Assembly: GCF_900141875.1 (NCBI RefSeq)
Contig: NZ_FQZE01000010.1
Location: forward strand, 1 to 64,000
Length of the DNA stretch: 64,000 nucleotides
Origin: Tangfeifania diversioriginum
GTDB taxonomy: Bacteria; Bacteroidota; Bacteroidia; Bacteroidales; Prolixibacteraceae
Reading direction: 5' to 3'
How positions within the stretch are numbered: the stretch's first letter is position 1; each line of letters begins with the position of its first letter. Position numbers and translations under genes: made by a program. Shown here piece by piece: positions 33,880 to 44,532 of the stretch. The notes beneath the pieces are model-generated. The model saw nothing but the letters and a program-made list of their open reading frames with translations, searched no databases and was not told the origin of the DNA.

Positions 33880-35607
33880 ATGAATAGTTTAGTTCTGGCG
33901 CTTCTGGCCTTTGTGGGTTATATTATTGCCTACCGGTTATACGGCAGGTACCTCTGGAAAAAGTTTTTCAGCACTGGCAAACAACAAAAAATGCCATCGC
34001 ATGAGTTTAACGATGGCGTTGACTTTGTTCCCTCCAAAAAGAATATCATTTTCGGTCATCATTTTACAACAATTGCCGGACTTGGTCCAATTGTGGGGCC
34101 GGCAATCGGTATAATCTGGGGCTGGCTGCCTGCTTTTTTGTGGGTATTTTTCGGTTCCATTTTTATGGGTGGGATGCACGATTTTTCCACCATGTTTATT
34201 TCGGGGCGGAACAGAGGAAAAACCATCGGCGATTTAACCGGCGATGTGATTAACCCGGGAACCCGATACGTTTTTCAGTTTATTATGCAACTCTTGCTTT
34301 TAATTGTGCTGGCGGTTTTTGCCATGATTGTTGGCGTTTTGTTTGTGCAGTATCCCGAAGTGGTGTTGCCGGTGTGGTTCCAGATTCCGGTAGCCGTTTG
34401 GCTGGGCTGGAAAATCAGGCAGGGAAAAAGTGATTTGTTCTATTCGATTATTGCCGTTATTCTGCTTTACCTGTCGGTTTTGGCAGGAGTTTACTGGTTT
34501 CCGCCAATTACTGTCCCTCCAATTATGGGGTCTTCGGTTACGACCTGGGCGCTCATTTTGTATGTTTATGCATTCCTGGCCTCAACTATTCCGGTACAAA
34601 AACTACTGCAGCCCCGCGATTATATTAATTCTCACCAGCTGCTTGTTGCCATTGCATTGATTTTGCTGGGACTGTTTGTGGCACATCCGCAGGTGACTGC
34701 GCCTGCTATAAATCACGATGCGTTTAATTCTTCCGATGTTCCGGCCATGATGCCACTGCTGTTCATTACAATTGCCTGCGGGGCAATTTCCGGATTTCAC
34801 TCACTGGCAAGTACCGGAACTACAATCAAACAGGTTGACAAGGAAGAGGACACGCTGTTTATTGGTTACGGAGGAATGTTAACCGAGAGTTTTCTGGCAG
34901 TTTTGGTGATTTTGGCTGTGGCCGCCGGACTGGGACTTGGTTTGGTGAAGGATGGCCAGCTGTTCACCGGTTCCGATGCTTTCTATCATCATTATGAATC
35001 GTGGGCCACTGCCTCGGGGCTTGCTGCCAAACTCGAAGCGTTTATTGTGGGTAGCGCCAATCTGCTCGAAAGTTACGGAATTCCCAAAGATTTGGGCGCT
35101 GCCATCATCGCAGTGTTCATCGTAAGCTTTGCCAACACCACGCTCGATTCGTCGGCACGTATTCAACGGCTTTCATTTCAGGAAATTTTTAAAGATAAAA
35201 CCGGGAAGGTGCGCAAACCATTCAATAACCGATATGCTGCAACCACTGTTGTGGTAGTGGTGGCCATGGTGCTTACTTTTTTGCAACCCGGTGCAACAGG
35301 TGCATTGATGCTGTGGCCTCTTTTTGGTGCATTGAACCAGCTGGTTGCTGCACTTGCACTGGGAGTAGTCGTTTTATACCTGATTATGAAAAAACGAAAT
35401 TTTCTGCTTGCACTTATTCCAATGATTTTTGTGCTTGTAATGACCGTTTGGGCAATGATTGATAACCTGCTTGCTTTTATCGACGACCGGAATTATACAT
35501 TGATTGTAATTTCGTTACTGATTTTGATTTTAACAGTTTGGCTGCTCATCAGCGGATTGAAAGTGCTTTCATCACAAAAATTGAAAACCAGGTTAAATGT
35601 AGGTTGA
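33880..35607 (+). CDS. Carbon starvation CstA-family transporter
   Basis: 575-aa polytopic protein with about 15 helices. Family words: AYRLYGRYLW near the start, FGHHFTTIAGLGPIVGPAIG at ~60, GGMHDFSTMF, and SGFHSLASTGTTIKQ, where the last two are the most conserved CstA motifs. CstA-type transporters take up peptides or pyruvate (BtsT) under nutrient limitation. Shorter than E. coli CstA (701 aa), typical of the 550-600 aa subgroup. Stands alone between the zinc-ribbon gene and the etf operon. Confidence 0.93.
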   Translation: MNSLVLALLAFVGYIIAYRLYGRYLWKKFFSTGKQQKMPSHEFNDGVDFVPSKKNIIFGHHFTTIAGLGPIVGPAIGIIWGWLPAFLWVFFGSIFMGGMHDFSTMFISGRNRGKTIGDLTGDVINPGTRYVFQFIMQLLLLIVLAVFAMIVGVLFVQYPEVVLPVWFQIPVAVWLGWKIRQGKSDLFYSIIAVILLYLSVLAGVYWFPPITVPPIMGSSVTTWALILYVYAFLASTIPVQKLLQPRDYINSHQLLVAIALILLGLFVAHPQVTAPAINHDAFNSSDVPAMMPLLFITIACGAISGFHSLASTGTTIKQVDKEEDTLFIGYGGMLTESFLAVLVILAVAAGLGLGLVKDGQLFTGSDAFYHHYESWATASGLAAKLEAFIVGSANLLESYGIPKDLGAAIIAVFIVSFANTTLDSSARIQRLSFQEIFKDKTGKVRKPFNNRYAATTVVVVVAMVLTFLQPGATGALMLWPLFGALNQLVAALALGVVVLYLIMKKRNFLLALIPMIFVLVMTVWAMIDNLLAFIDDRNYTLIVISLLILILTVWLLISGLKVLSSQKLKTRLNVG

Positions 35608-35929
35608 GGTCATTTTGAGGTTTCTTTTAAATAGATTTGTTCTAAATAAACTTGTTGTGAGTTAACAACATAAATTTTGGAAATTTTTGTTTGATTGTTT
35701 TAAAGTGAATGTTGAAAAGGGTTTACCGAGGTAATTTTCATTATTTAGAACAGGCGGGCATTTTATGATGTGTTTTCATCAGCATAATTTAACTTCTCGT
35801 AACTTTTCCGTTTTTGATTTCTTTGGGTTCAATATTTATATTTGCTGCTTTTCGTTCAAGAAGTAGGAGGCATTTATTCTCTTTTCATCATGAAAAAAAT
35901 AAAATCTTAAATAAATCAATCTAATATAA
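35608..35929. other. 322-nt intergenic leader of the etf operon
   Basis: AT-rich, no open frame with protein character. Holds the promoter described at 35813-35844 and an ~80-nt leader. No terminator hairpin was seen for cstA. Confidence 0.5.
35813..35844 (+). promoter_or_regulatory. Putative promoter of the etfBA-acyl-CoA dehydrogenase operon
   Basis: TTTG at 35813-35816, a 20-bp spacer and TATATTTG at 35837-35844 match the Bacteroidota promoter consensus TTTG / TAnnTTTG in both elements and spacing. Confidence 0.6.
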
Positions 35930-36805
35930 ATGAAAGGTTATAAAATTATTGTCTTAGCCAAGCAGGTACCCGATACCCGAAATGTTGGCAAGGACGCAAT
36001 GAAAGCTGACGGGACAGTGAACCGGGCGGCACTGCCGGCCATTTTTAATCCGGAAGATTTGAATGCGCTGGAACAGGCACTGCGGATTAAAGATCAGTAT
36101 CCCGGAACAACAGTCCAGATTTTAACAATGGGCCCCGGTCGGGCTGCCGATATCATTCGCGAAGGATTATTCAGAGGCGCCGATGGCGGTATTCTGCTCA
36201 CCGACAGGGCATTTGCCGGTTCCGACACCCTGGCTACATCCTATGCCATCGGACAGGCACTGAAAAAAATCGGCGATGTGGATATGATTATTGCAGGTCG
36301 CCAGGCAATTGATGGCGATACTGCACAGGTAGGTCCGCAGGTGGCGGAAAAACTGAGCATGCTTCAGGTAACTTACGTTGAAGAAGTAAAAGAACTGAAA
36401 AAAGATACTATCGTATTGAAACGGCGGCTTGACCGCGGCGTAGAAACCGTAAAATGCAAACTACCGCTGGTAATAACTGTTAACGGTACAGCTCCCGAAT
36501 GCCGGGCACGCAACGCCAAATTGCTGATGACTTTCAAACGGGCCAAAACCGTTACCGAACTTCAGAAGGAAAACGAAGATTACACCACATTATATAATGA
36601 CCGCCCGGAACTGAACATCCCGGAATGGACGGTGAATGATATTGAAACCGATGCATCACAGCTTGGTTTGTCGGGCTCGCCAACAAAGGTGAAATCCATC
36701 GAAAATGTGGTACTTCAGGCAAAAGATTCGAAAATTATCTCTTCTGCCGATGCCGATATTGAAAGTATGATGCTTGAACTTCTTGAAAGTCATACCATTG
36801 GTTAG
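35930..36805 (+). CDS. etfB: Electron transfer flavoprotein, beta subunit
   Basis: 291 aa. N-terminal IIVLAKQVPDTRNVGKDAM and NPEDLNALEQAL, a nucleotide-binding region with GRQAIDGDTAQVGPQVAE near 125 and the C-terminal recognition arm. With EtfA it carries electrons from acyl-CoA dehydrogenase towards the quinone pool or other acceptors. Length fits the longer EtfB group. First gene of an operon with etfA (24 nt) and the dehydrogenase. Confidence 0.95.
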   Translation: MKGYKIIVLAKQVPDTRNVGKDAMKADGTVNRAALPAIFNPEDLNALEQALRIKDQYPGTTVQILTMGPGRAADIIREGLFRGADGGILLTDRAFAGSDTLATSYAIGQALKKIGDVDMIIAGRQAIDGDTAQVGPQVAEKLSMLQVTYVEEVKELKKDTIVLKRRLDRGVETVKCKLPLVITVNGTAPECRARNAKLLMTFKRAKTVTELQKENEDYTTLYNDRPELNIPEWTVNDIETDASQLGLSGSPTKVKSIENVVLQAKDSKIISSADADIESMMLELLESHTIG

Positions 36806-36829
36806 TTATATCTTTGAAAAATATTGAAA

Positions 36830-37849
36830 ATGAATAACATATTTGTTTATTGCGAAATAGAAGATGGCCAGGTTGCCGAGGTGAGCCTTGAACTGCTCAC
36901 CAAGGGAAGATCACTGGCCAACGAGCTGAAATGCAAACTGGAAGCCATTGCCATCGGGCACAAACTCGATGGCGTTGAAAAACAGGTGATGCCTTACGGT
37001 GTGGATACACTTTATCTGGCAGACGATAAACGGCTGTATCCGTATCAAACTTTGCCGCACACGTCAATTGTTGTAAAATTGTTTGAAGAGCAAAAGCCAC
37101 AAATTGCATTTATGGGAGCCTCTTCCATCGGGCGTGATTTGGGACCGCGGGTTTCGTCGGCACTGCACAGCGGGTTGACTGCCGATTGTACCAGTCTGCT
37201 AATTGGCGATCATTACGACAAAAAAGCCGATAAAAAATACGAGAACCTGTTGTATCAGATTCGCCCGGCTTTTGGCGGAAACATCATTGCCACCATCATC
37301 AATCCCGATTGCCGTCCGCAGATGGCAACTGTGCGCGAAGGGGTGATGAAAAAAGAAATTCTTGACCCGAAATACAAAGGAAAAGTGGTCAACCTTGATG
37401 TGTCGAAATATGTCAGTGATTCCGATTTTGTAGTTGAAATCATCGAGCGCCACATGGAAAAAAGCAAGTTGAACATTAAAGGTGCTCCCATTATTGTGGC
37501 CGGTGGTTATGGTGTGGGATCAAAGGAGAATTTCAGGTTGCTGAATGAACTGGCTGAAGTTTTGGGCGGCGAAGTGGGAGCTTCCCGCGCTGCGGTCGAT
37601 GCCGGTTACGTGGAGCACGAACGGCAAATTGGCCAGACCGGTTTAACGGTTCGTCCCAAATTGTACATCGCCTGTGGAATTTCAGGGCAGATTCAGCACC
37701 GTGCAGGAATGGAGCAATCGGCCCAGATTATTGCCATCAACACCGATCCGGAAGCCCCGATTAATTCCATCGCCGATTATGTAATTACCGGCGATATTGC
37801 GGACATCATTCCCAAAATGATTAAGTATTACAAAAAGAATACGAAATAA
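36830..37849 (+). CDS. etfA: Electron transfer flavoprotein, alpha subunit
   Basis: 339 aa. The C-terminal FAD-binding domain is clear: VGASRAAVDAGYVEHERQIG, then GQTGLTVRPKLYIACGISG, IQHRAGM and INTDPEAPI. The N-terminal half has the EtfA alpha/beta fold. Start set at ATG 36830; a TTG at 36824 would add two residues. Ten nt before the acyl-CoA dehydrogenase gene. Confidence 0.95.
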   Translation: MNNIFVYCEIEDGQVAEVSLELLTKGRSLANELKCKLEAIAIGHKLDGVEKQVMPYGVDTLYLADDKRLYPYQTLPHTSIVVKLFEEQKPQIAFMGASSIGRDLGPRVSSALHSGLTADCTSLLIGDHYDKKADKKYENLLYQIRPAFGGNIIATIINPDCRPQMATVREGVMKKEILDPKYKGKVVNLDVSKYVSDSDFVVEIIERHMEKSKLNIKGAPIIVAGGYGVGSKENFRLLNELAEVLGGEVGASRAAVDAGYVEHERQIGQTGLTVRPKLYIACGISGQIQHRAGMEQSAQIIAINTDPEAPINSIADYVITGDIADIIPKMIKYYKKNTK

Positions 37850-37859
37850 AACTGAAAAA

Positions 37860-39569
37860 ATGGCAAATTTTTATACCGATAATAAAGAGCTGAGATTTCA
37901 CTTGAATCATCCGTTGATGAAAGAAATCGTCAGGCTGAAAGAACGCAATTTTTCATTTAAAGATGAATTCCAGTTTGCACCGATGGATTACGAAGATGCT
38001 ATCGATAGTTACGATCGAGTGCTGGAAATTGTGGGTGAAGTTTCCGGTGATATCATTGCACCGAATGCGGAAAGCATTGATGCTGAAGGTCCGCAGGTGG
38101 TTGATGGCCATGTGGTTTATGCCCGCGGAACCGAAGAAAACATTAAAGCGTTGAATCAGGCTGGTTTGATGGGCATGTCACTTCCTTACAAGTATGAAGG
38201 ATTAAACTTTCCGATTGTGCCTTACATTATGGCGGCTGACATTGTTTCGCGTGCCGATGCCGGATTTGTAAATATCTGGGGATTGCAGGACTGTGCCGAA
38301 ACCATTAACGAGTTTGCCTCGAAAGAGCAAAAAGAAAAATACCTGCCGCGCGTGTGCAAAGGCGATACCATGGCCATGGATTTAACTGAACCCGACGCTG
38401 GTTCCGACTTGCAGGCAGTTCAACTAAAAGCAACATGGGATGAAAAGAAAAATAAATGGTTGCTTAATGGCGTAAAACGTTTCATCACCAACGGCGACGG
38501 CGATATTTCTCTTGTCCTCGCGCGTTCCGAGCAGGGAACCAAAGATGGCCGCGGCCTTTCCATGTTTATTTACGACAAGCAACACGGCGGTGTGAAAGTA
38601 CGCCGCATCGAGCACAAAATGGGAATTATCGGGTCGCCAACCTGCGAACTGGTTTTCAAAGATGCGCCGGCAGAGTTGGTTGGTTCACGTAAACTGGGAC
38701 TGATTAAATATGTAATGTCACTGATGAACGGCGCCCGTTTGGGAATTGCCGCCCAGTCAGTTGGATTATGCGAGGCGGCATATCGGGAAGCGATTGAGTA
38801 TGCTAAAGAGCGGATGCAGTTTGGAAAAGCCATCATCCGCTTCCCCGCGGTTTACGAAATGATTTCGATGATGAAAGCAAAACTGGATGCGTCCAGAACA
38901 TTGCTTTACGAAACTGCCCGTTTTGTGGACATGTACAAAACGTACCAGCACATTTCGGAAGAACGCCAACTGGAAAAAGAGGAGCGTGCCGAAATGAAGC
39001 ACTACCAGCGGCTGGCCGATATTTTTACGCCACTTGTAAAAGGAATGGCCAGCGAGTTCAGCAACCAGTTGGCCTACGATGCGGTGCAGATTCACGGTGG
39101 TTCGGGTTTTATGAAAGATTACCCGGTGGAACGCATTTACCGCGATGCGCGAATTACTTCCATTTACGAAGGAACCACTCAATTGCAGGTGGTGGCAGCC
39201 ATCCGCGGAATTACCACGGGGCAGTTCCTGAAACAAATCAGGGTATATGAGGCCGAGAAGGTTTCGCCACAACTGGAATACCTGAAGCGCTCGCTGATTA
39301 TACTGACCGACGATTTTGAGCAGGCATTGAAAAAAGTCGTTTCAGCAGACGATAACGAATTCCTCGATTTCCATGCCCGCAGGCTAGTGGAAATGGCAGG
39401 CCACATCATCATGAGCTATTTGTTATTGCTCGATGCCAACCGCGAGGAATCGTTCCTGCGTTCAGCCAAAAATTATATCAATTTTGCCAAGTCGCAGGTA
39501 AAAGCAAGTGCCGAATACATCCGCGTTTCTGAATTGAGCGATTTGGGCGAATATAAGTTTGAATTGTAA
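37860..39569 (+). CDS. Acyl-CoA dehydrogenase
   Basis: 569 aa flavoenzyme, longer than the ~380-aa classical type, with a C-terminal extra helical domain (~440-569). FAD/substrate motifs: MAMDLTEPDAGSDLQAVQLKA at ~170, KRFITNGDGDISLVLARSE, and the catalytic-region IYEGTTQLQ near 440 with Glu as base; QIHGGSGFMKDYPVERIYRDARI precedes it. Oxidises an acyl-CoA and passes electrons to EtfBA. Chain-length preference cannot be read. The three-gene operon is common in Bacteroidota. Confidence 0.94.
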   Translation: MANFYTDNKELRFHLNHPLMKEIVRLKERNFSFKDEFQFAPMDYEDAIDSYDRVLEIVGEVSGDIIAPNAESIDAEGPQVVDGHVVYARGTEENIKALNQAGLMGMSLPYKYEGLNFPIVPYIMAADIVSRADAGFVNIWGLQDCAETINEFASKEQKEKYLPRVCKGDTMAMDLTEPDAGSDLQAVQLKATWDEKKNKWLLNGVKRFITNGDGDISLVLARSEQGTKDGRGLSMFIYDKQHGGVKVRRIEHKMGIIGSPTCELVFKDAPAELVGSRKLGLIKYVMSLMNGARLGIAAQSVGLCEAAYREAIEYAKERMQFGKAIIRFPAVYEMISMMKAKLDASRTLLYETARFVDMYKTYQHISEERQLEKEERAEMKHYQRLADIFTPLVKGMASEFSNQLAYDAVQIHGGSGFMKDYPVERIYRDARITSIYEGTTQLQVVAAIRGITTGQFLKQIRVYEAEKVSPQLEYLKRSLIILTDDFEQALKKVVSADDNEFLDFHARRLVEMAGHIIMSYLLLLDANREESFLRSAKNYINFAKSQVKASAEYIRVSELSDLGEYKFEL

Positions 39570-39643
39570 ATGGCTGAAATTGTTAATTTGCTTAGTTAAT
39601 TAGCATTTTGTCCCAAGGGGATGTCAATGACAAAAATTTGCAT

Positions 39644-39683
39644 TCCAGCCCCGTCAGGGTTTCAAATTCCTGACGGGGCTGGA
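39644..39683. terminator. Perfect 15-bp stem between convergent genes
   Basis: TCCAGCCCCGTCAGG (39644-39658) is fully complementary to CCTGACGGGGCTGGA (39669-39683) across a 10-nt loop. T-rich sequence follows on the plus strand (TTTTGTTT). It lies between the acyl-CoA dehydrogenase and DUF4252 genes; it may be a bidirectional terminator or a REP-like element. Confidence 0.5.
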
Positions 39684-39741
39684 TTTTGTTTGGTTTAAAC
39701 AAAGAAATTATTTTTTGCCAGTATTGCTTATTGTTGGAATT

Positions 39742-40233
39742 CTACATATCAAACGCACTGCCCGCAATATCCATTACCTGTTCAAATTCACCAAGTGATT
39801 TTAGGTTAATAGTACCGGCAATATAAATTGTCATATTGGTGCTTATCAGTAGATATTCGTTTTCGTTTTTCCCTTCTTTTTTATAAAAAGATAACCGATC
39901 TTGGCCTTCCTTTTTAGTCATTAATATGGAATAGTCTTTTAGATTAACTTGCAGAATAAAGGCGTGGTAAAATTCATTTCCGAGTGATTGTCTGTTGTCG
40001 CCTGTTACTTTGATCAATTTTAAATTATGCAGTTTAGAAATGTAATCCTTAAACTCAGGACTGGTTTCTTTTGCTTCAGAAAGCATTTTAAACATTTCTT
40101 TTGTTACTTCAAAATAACTGGCATTTTCATGTTGGCTAAGCTGTGTATAAATCTCATCAATTGTCCGGTTTCCATTTTGAGAAAAACAGGTTAAGCTGGT
40201 TAAAAGCAGGAGAATAACAACTTTAATTTTCAT
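39742..40233 (-). CDS. Exported DUF4252 protein
   Basis: 163 aa, signal peptide ending TCFSQ. The fold words (IDEIYTQLSQHENASYFEVTKEMFKML and IAGTINLKSLGEFEQVM near the C-terminus) match the DUF4252 family, periplasmic proteins of Bacteroidota found after ECF sigma factors. Last gene of a three-gene operon whose members overlap; it overlaps the single-TM gene by 11 nt. Function unknown. Confidence 0.83.
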   Translation of the reverse strand: MKIKVVILLLLTSLTCFSQNGNRTIDEIYTQLSQHENASYFEVTKEMFKMLSEAKETSPEFKDYISKLHNLKLIKVTGDNRQSLGNEFYHAFILQVNLKDYSILMTKKEGQDRLSFYKKEGKNENEYLLISTNMTIYIAGTINLKSLGEFEQVMDIAGSAFDM

Positions 40234-40720
40234 GATTCATTAATTTTTGATTTTTTACAGGATTATTACTATTGATTTTGTAGTTTTTTAGAGATTGCAT
40301 TTCTGAAATTGGCTGGTGCATTTTTTTCGCATCTTCGAAATTTGCCATGCACGCATTTAATTCTTTCGAAAAATGAAATAATGCCATCTGGGTATTATTT
40401 TTTATTTCATTTAATTTCTGTTGATTTAAAACAACTTCCGATGATTTTTGCTGATACGTTTTATTGAAAAAAAACAAACTCACAATGATTAAAACTGAGG
40501 CTGCATAAAGCAGTATTCTACGGCTGTTTATAATTCTTTTTTGCTTCAAATCATTAACCTTCTCAAAAGGATTGAAATCCGGAACTTCAGCATTCGATTC
40601 AGTAATTAATTTTTTATAGGAATGGATGAATTCATTGTTCTCTTCATCTTCAAATCTTGTTTTTTCAAAGTCTCCAAAATCTGCATTTCCTTCTAAGAAT
40701 TTTTTAAATGTAGTCTGCAT
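40223..40720 (-). CDS. Single-TM protein in sigma operon, candidate anti-sigma factor
   Basis: 165 aa. About 65 cytoplasmic residues (acidic, FEKTRFEDEENNEFIHSY), one membrane helix at ~70-90 (RRILLYAASVLIIVSLFFF) and a periplasmic coiled-coil-like tail. Topology, and the 17-nt overlap with the sigma gene, fit an anti-sigma factor, but neither a FecR nor a zinc-finger domain is visible, so this is inference. Confidence 0.7.
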   Translation of the reverse strand: MQTTFKKFLEGNADFGDFEKTRFEDEENNEFIHSYKKLITESNAEVPDFNPFEKVNDLKQKRIINSRRILLYAASVLIIVSLFFFNKTYQQKSSEVVLNQQKLNEIKNNTQMALFHFSKELNACMANFEDAKKMHQPISEMQSLKNYKINSNNPVKNQKLMNHEN

Positions 40721-41207
40721 ATTTCAACTCCTCCTTAAAAATTTCGTGTAGTTTTTTTCTGCCTCTCGAAACATTGGTTCTAACCGCATTTATACTTTGT
40801 TCGAGAATCTCGCTAATTTCTTCGTAATTATATCCCTGAAAATCTTTTAACTCAACTGCCAACCTTTGCTGCCTGGGCAAATTTTGCAGTTCATGCCGGA
40901 GTTTCTCCACCAAATCCAGGTTTTCCAAATCCGGATCTATTGCAACATTATGCACATTCGAGTTTTGGTAATCAATTTTATGTTTCTCTTTTCGCAACAA
41001 ATCAAAACAATGGTTCTTCAACGTATTTAAGCAGTAACTTTCCAGGTTCCGCGTTTTATCTAGTGATTTTTTGTTTCCCCATAATTTTACAACCAATTCC
41101 TGGACGGCATCCTGAGCATCTTCATTATTTTTTAAAATACTAAAGGCAAATCGGTATAATTTATCCTTTTGTTTCGCAATCAGTTGTTCAAATTCGCCGG
41201 TTGTCAT
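40704..41207 (-). CDS. ECF-type RNA polymerase sigma factor
   Basis: 167 aa. Region 2: RFAFSILKNNEDAQDAVQELVVKLW and NTLKNHCFDLLRKEKH; region 4: LPRQQRLAVELKDFQGYNYEEISEILEQS with recognition helix INAVRTNVSRGRKKL. First gene of the sigma / single-TM / DUF4252 operon; all three overlap at their ends, indicating translational coupling and fixed stoichiometry. Confidence 0.93.
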   Translation of the reverse strand: MTTGEFEQLIAKQKDKLYRFAFSILKNNEDAQDAVQELVVKLWGNKKSLDKTRNLESYCLNTLKNHCFDLLRKEKHKIDYQNSNVHNVAIDPDLENLDLVEKLRHELQNLPRQQRLAVELKDFQGYNYEEISEILEQSINAVRTNVSRGRKKLHEIFKEELKYADYI

Positions 41208-41337
41208 TTACTTTAGCTCAGTTTTATTTTTATGAATTACGTTTGAATGTGGTTTTCATTACAACAAGAAACGAAAATACTGTAAAGAAAAGAATATCTT
41301 CTGTTGAATTTGATTACAATCCTGGGCTGGTTGTTTA

Positions 41338-41360
41338 ATCGGCGAATTGCATTCGCCGAT
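41338..41360. repeat. REP-like palindrome
   Basis: ATCGGCGAAT (41338-41347) pairs perfectly with ATTCGCCGAT (41351-41360) around TGC. Followed within 15 nt by a weaker GCGAT...ATCGC hairpin, giving a doublet as in bacterial interspersed repeat elements. Confidence 0.55.
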
Positions 41361-41502
41361 CCCAAAGGAAGATGCGATTTTTAATCGCGTCATATTGTTC
41401 GCTGGCTTTTTGATATTAATTTATCGCCCGTAACCACTAAATTAACTTCCTGATCATCTTAGCGTAACAAAACTTTCTTACTTTTGCCCGCCAATTTGGA
41501 AG

Positions 41503-41540
41503 CCCCTCCCAACCTCCCCAAAAGGGAGGAGAAAGAGAGG
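41503..41540. repeat. Pyrimidine/purine palindromic element before typA
   Basis: CCTCCC-CAAAA-GGGAGG (41513-41529) flanked by CCCCTCCCAA and AGAAAGAGAGG. Similar in layout to the palindrome at 7247; it ends just before typA and may contribute leader sequence. Confidence 0.45.
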
Positions 41541-41569
41541 AAATGAATTACATTTATAAAAGGTTGAAA

Positions 41570-43381
<1,812 letters not shown>

Positions 43382-43500
43382 AATTGGAAAAGAACATTTT
43401 ACATCTTCAAAATCCCGTAATCGTGGCTGTTTTTAACCCCTTGGTTTTAAAGATGAAACATAACATTCACTTGTAAGTTGTCGTTGCGGATTTCGGAGCT

Positions 43501-43525
43501 CGTTCCTGTCCGACAGGACGGAACG
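43501..43525. repeat. Hairpin at the upstream edge of the intron remnant
   Basis: CGTTCC / GGAACG outer stem (43501-43506, 43520-43525) and GTCC / GGAC inner stem around GACA, with one bulged base. It marks the approximate junction between native sequence and the truncated intron. Confidence 0.45.
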
Positions 43526-43533
43526 ATGATGCG

Positions 43534-44405
43534 AGAATCCAGTGGACGACATACCACGAACTTCGCAAATGGCTGCGCGCCCCGATTCAAATAAAGGGGA
43601 AGCTGGTCAAATGGCGGAAAGGCGTGCCACAGGGCAGCCCGCTGAGCCCGTTGCTGTTCAACATCGTTTTAAACGAACTGGATAGGGAACTGGAAAGACA
43701 GGGGCTGCGGTTTATCCGCTATGCCGACGACTTCAGTATTTACCTGAAGACCAAGGCAAGCGCCCGAAAGGTGGGAAACAACATTTACCGTTTTCTGAAA
43801 CGGAAACTGAAGTTACCTATCAACAGAGAGAAAAGTGGTATTCGCCAACCGGTACAATTTACTGTTTTGGGGTTTGGTTTTGTGCCAACCTACCGGAAAG
43901 GCGAACGCGGCAAGTATCAACTGGTAGTAGCAAAAAAAGGCTGGGAAAAGCTGAAACAAAAGTTGAAAACCATCACCCGGAAAACCACGCCAATGAGTTT
44001 TGACGAGCGCATCCAAAAGCTGGGAGAAGTCCAGCGCGGATGGATAAATGCTTTGTGCCTCCGCTAAAGCTTCAGCGACACGCGGTCCGTATGGCAAGCA
44101 TTCAAAACAAACTCAATGAACTGGACGGCTGGGTGCGAAACCGGCTCCGCTACTGCATTTGGCATCACTGGAAAAAGCCCGAACGGAAAAGGAAAAACCT
44201 GATTCGGTTAGGAGTTGAGCCAGCGAAAGCCTGGCAGTGGAGTCGTTCGCGAATGGGTGGCTGGAAAATTGCCCAAAGCCCCATCCTTGGAACTACTATC
44301 ACAGTTGAACGGTTGAAGAAACGAGGTTATGTTCCATTGCTGGAACTCTACAATCAAATTAAACCCGTTAAATGGGACGGAAAATTGTCTCTTGGATATT
44401 CCTGA
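43534..44405 (+). pseudogene. ltrA: Group II intron reverse transcriptase/maturase, truncated and frameshifted
   Basis: The remnant begins within the RT palm (WLRAPIQIKGK), continues KGVPQGSPLSPLLFNIVLNEL and the active-site YADD (RFIRYADDFSIYL), then the maturase X-domain (FTVLGFGFVPTYRKGERGKY). At ~44055 the frame is broken by a ~32-nt insertion with an in-frame TAA, and the C-terminal part continues in another frame (SIQNKLNELDGWVRNRLRY, then RLGVEPAKAWQWSRSR) to a stop at 44405. The N-terminal ~250 residues and ribozyme domains I-IV are gone. Non-functional as a mobile element. Confidence 0.9.
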
Positions 44406-44414
44406 CGACTTAAC

Positions 44415-44519
44415 GAACCGCCGTGTACGAGACCCGTACGCACGGTGGTGTGCCCCGAAGGGATGGCTATGCCAAGAGGTGCTCCGGTGGGCTTTTAGCT
44501 CACCGGCCATCTACTCGAT
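44415..44519 (+). ncRNA. Group II intron ribozyme domain V-VI remnant and 3' end
   Basis: Domain V at 44415-44452: a hairpin with arms ACCGCCGTGTACG and CGTACGCACGGTGGT, the CGC catalytic triad near its 5' end and a two-nt bulge on the 3' arm. It is followed by a further hairpin CCGGTGGGC / GCTCACCGG (44483-44506 region) and the sequence CTACTCGAT ending near 44519, which resembles common bacterial intron 3' ends. The exact splice site is inferred. Confidence 0.8.
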
Positions 44520-44532
44520 TATAGCCTTTGTT

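Larger units (their letters stand above)
41208..41569. other. Intergenic region with palindromes upstream of typA
   Basis: No gene seen. Contains the hairpins at 41338-41360 and 41513-41529 and a GCGAT / ATCGC hairpin around 41374. Confidence 0.55.
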
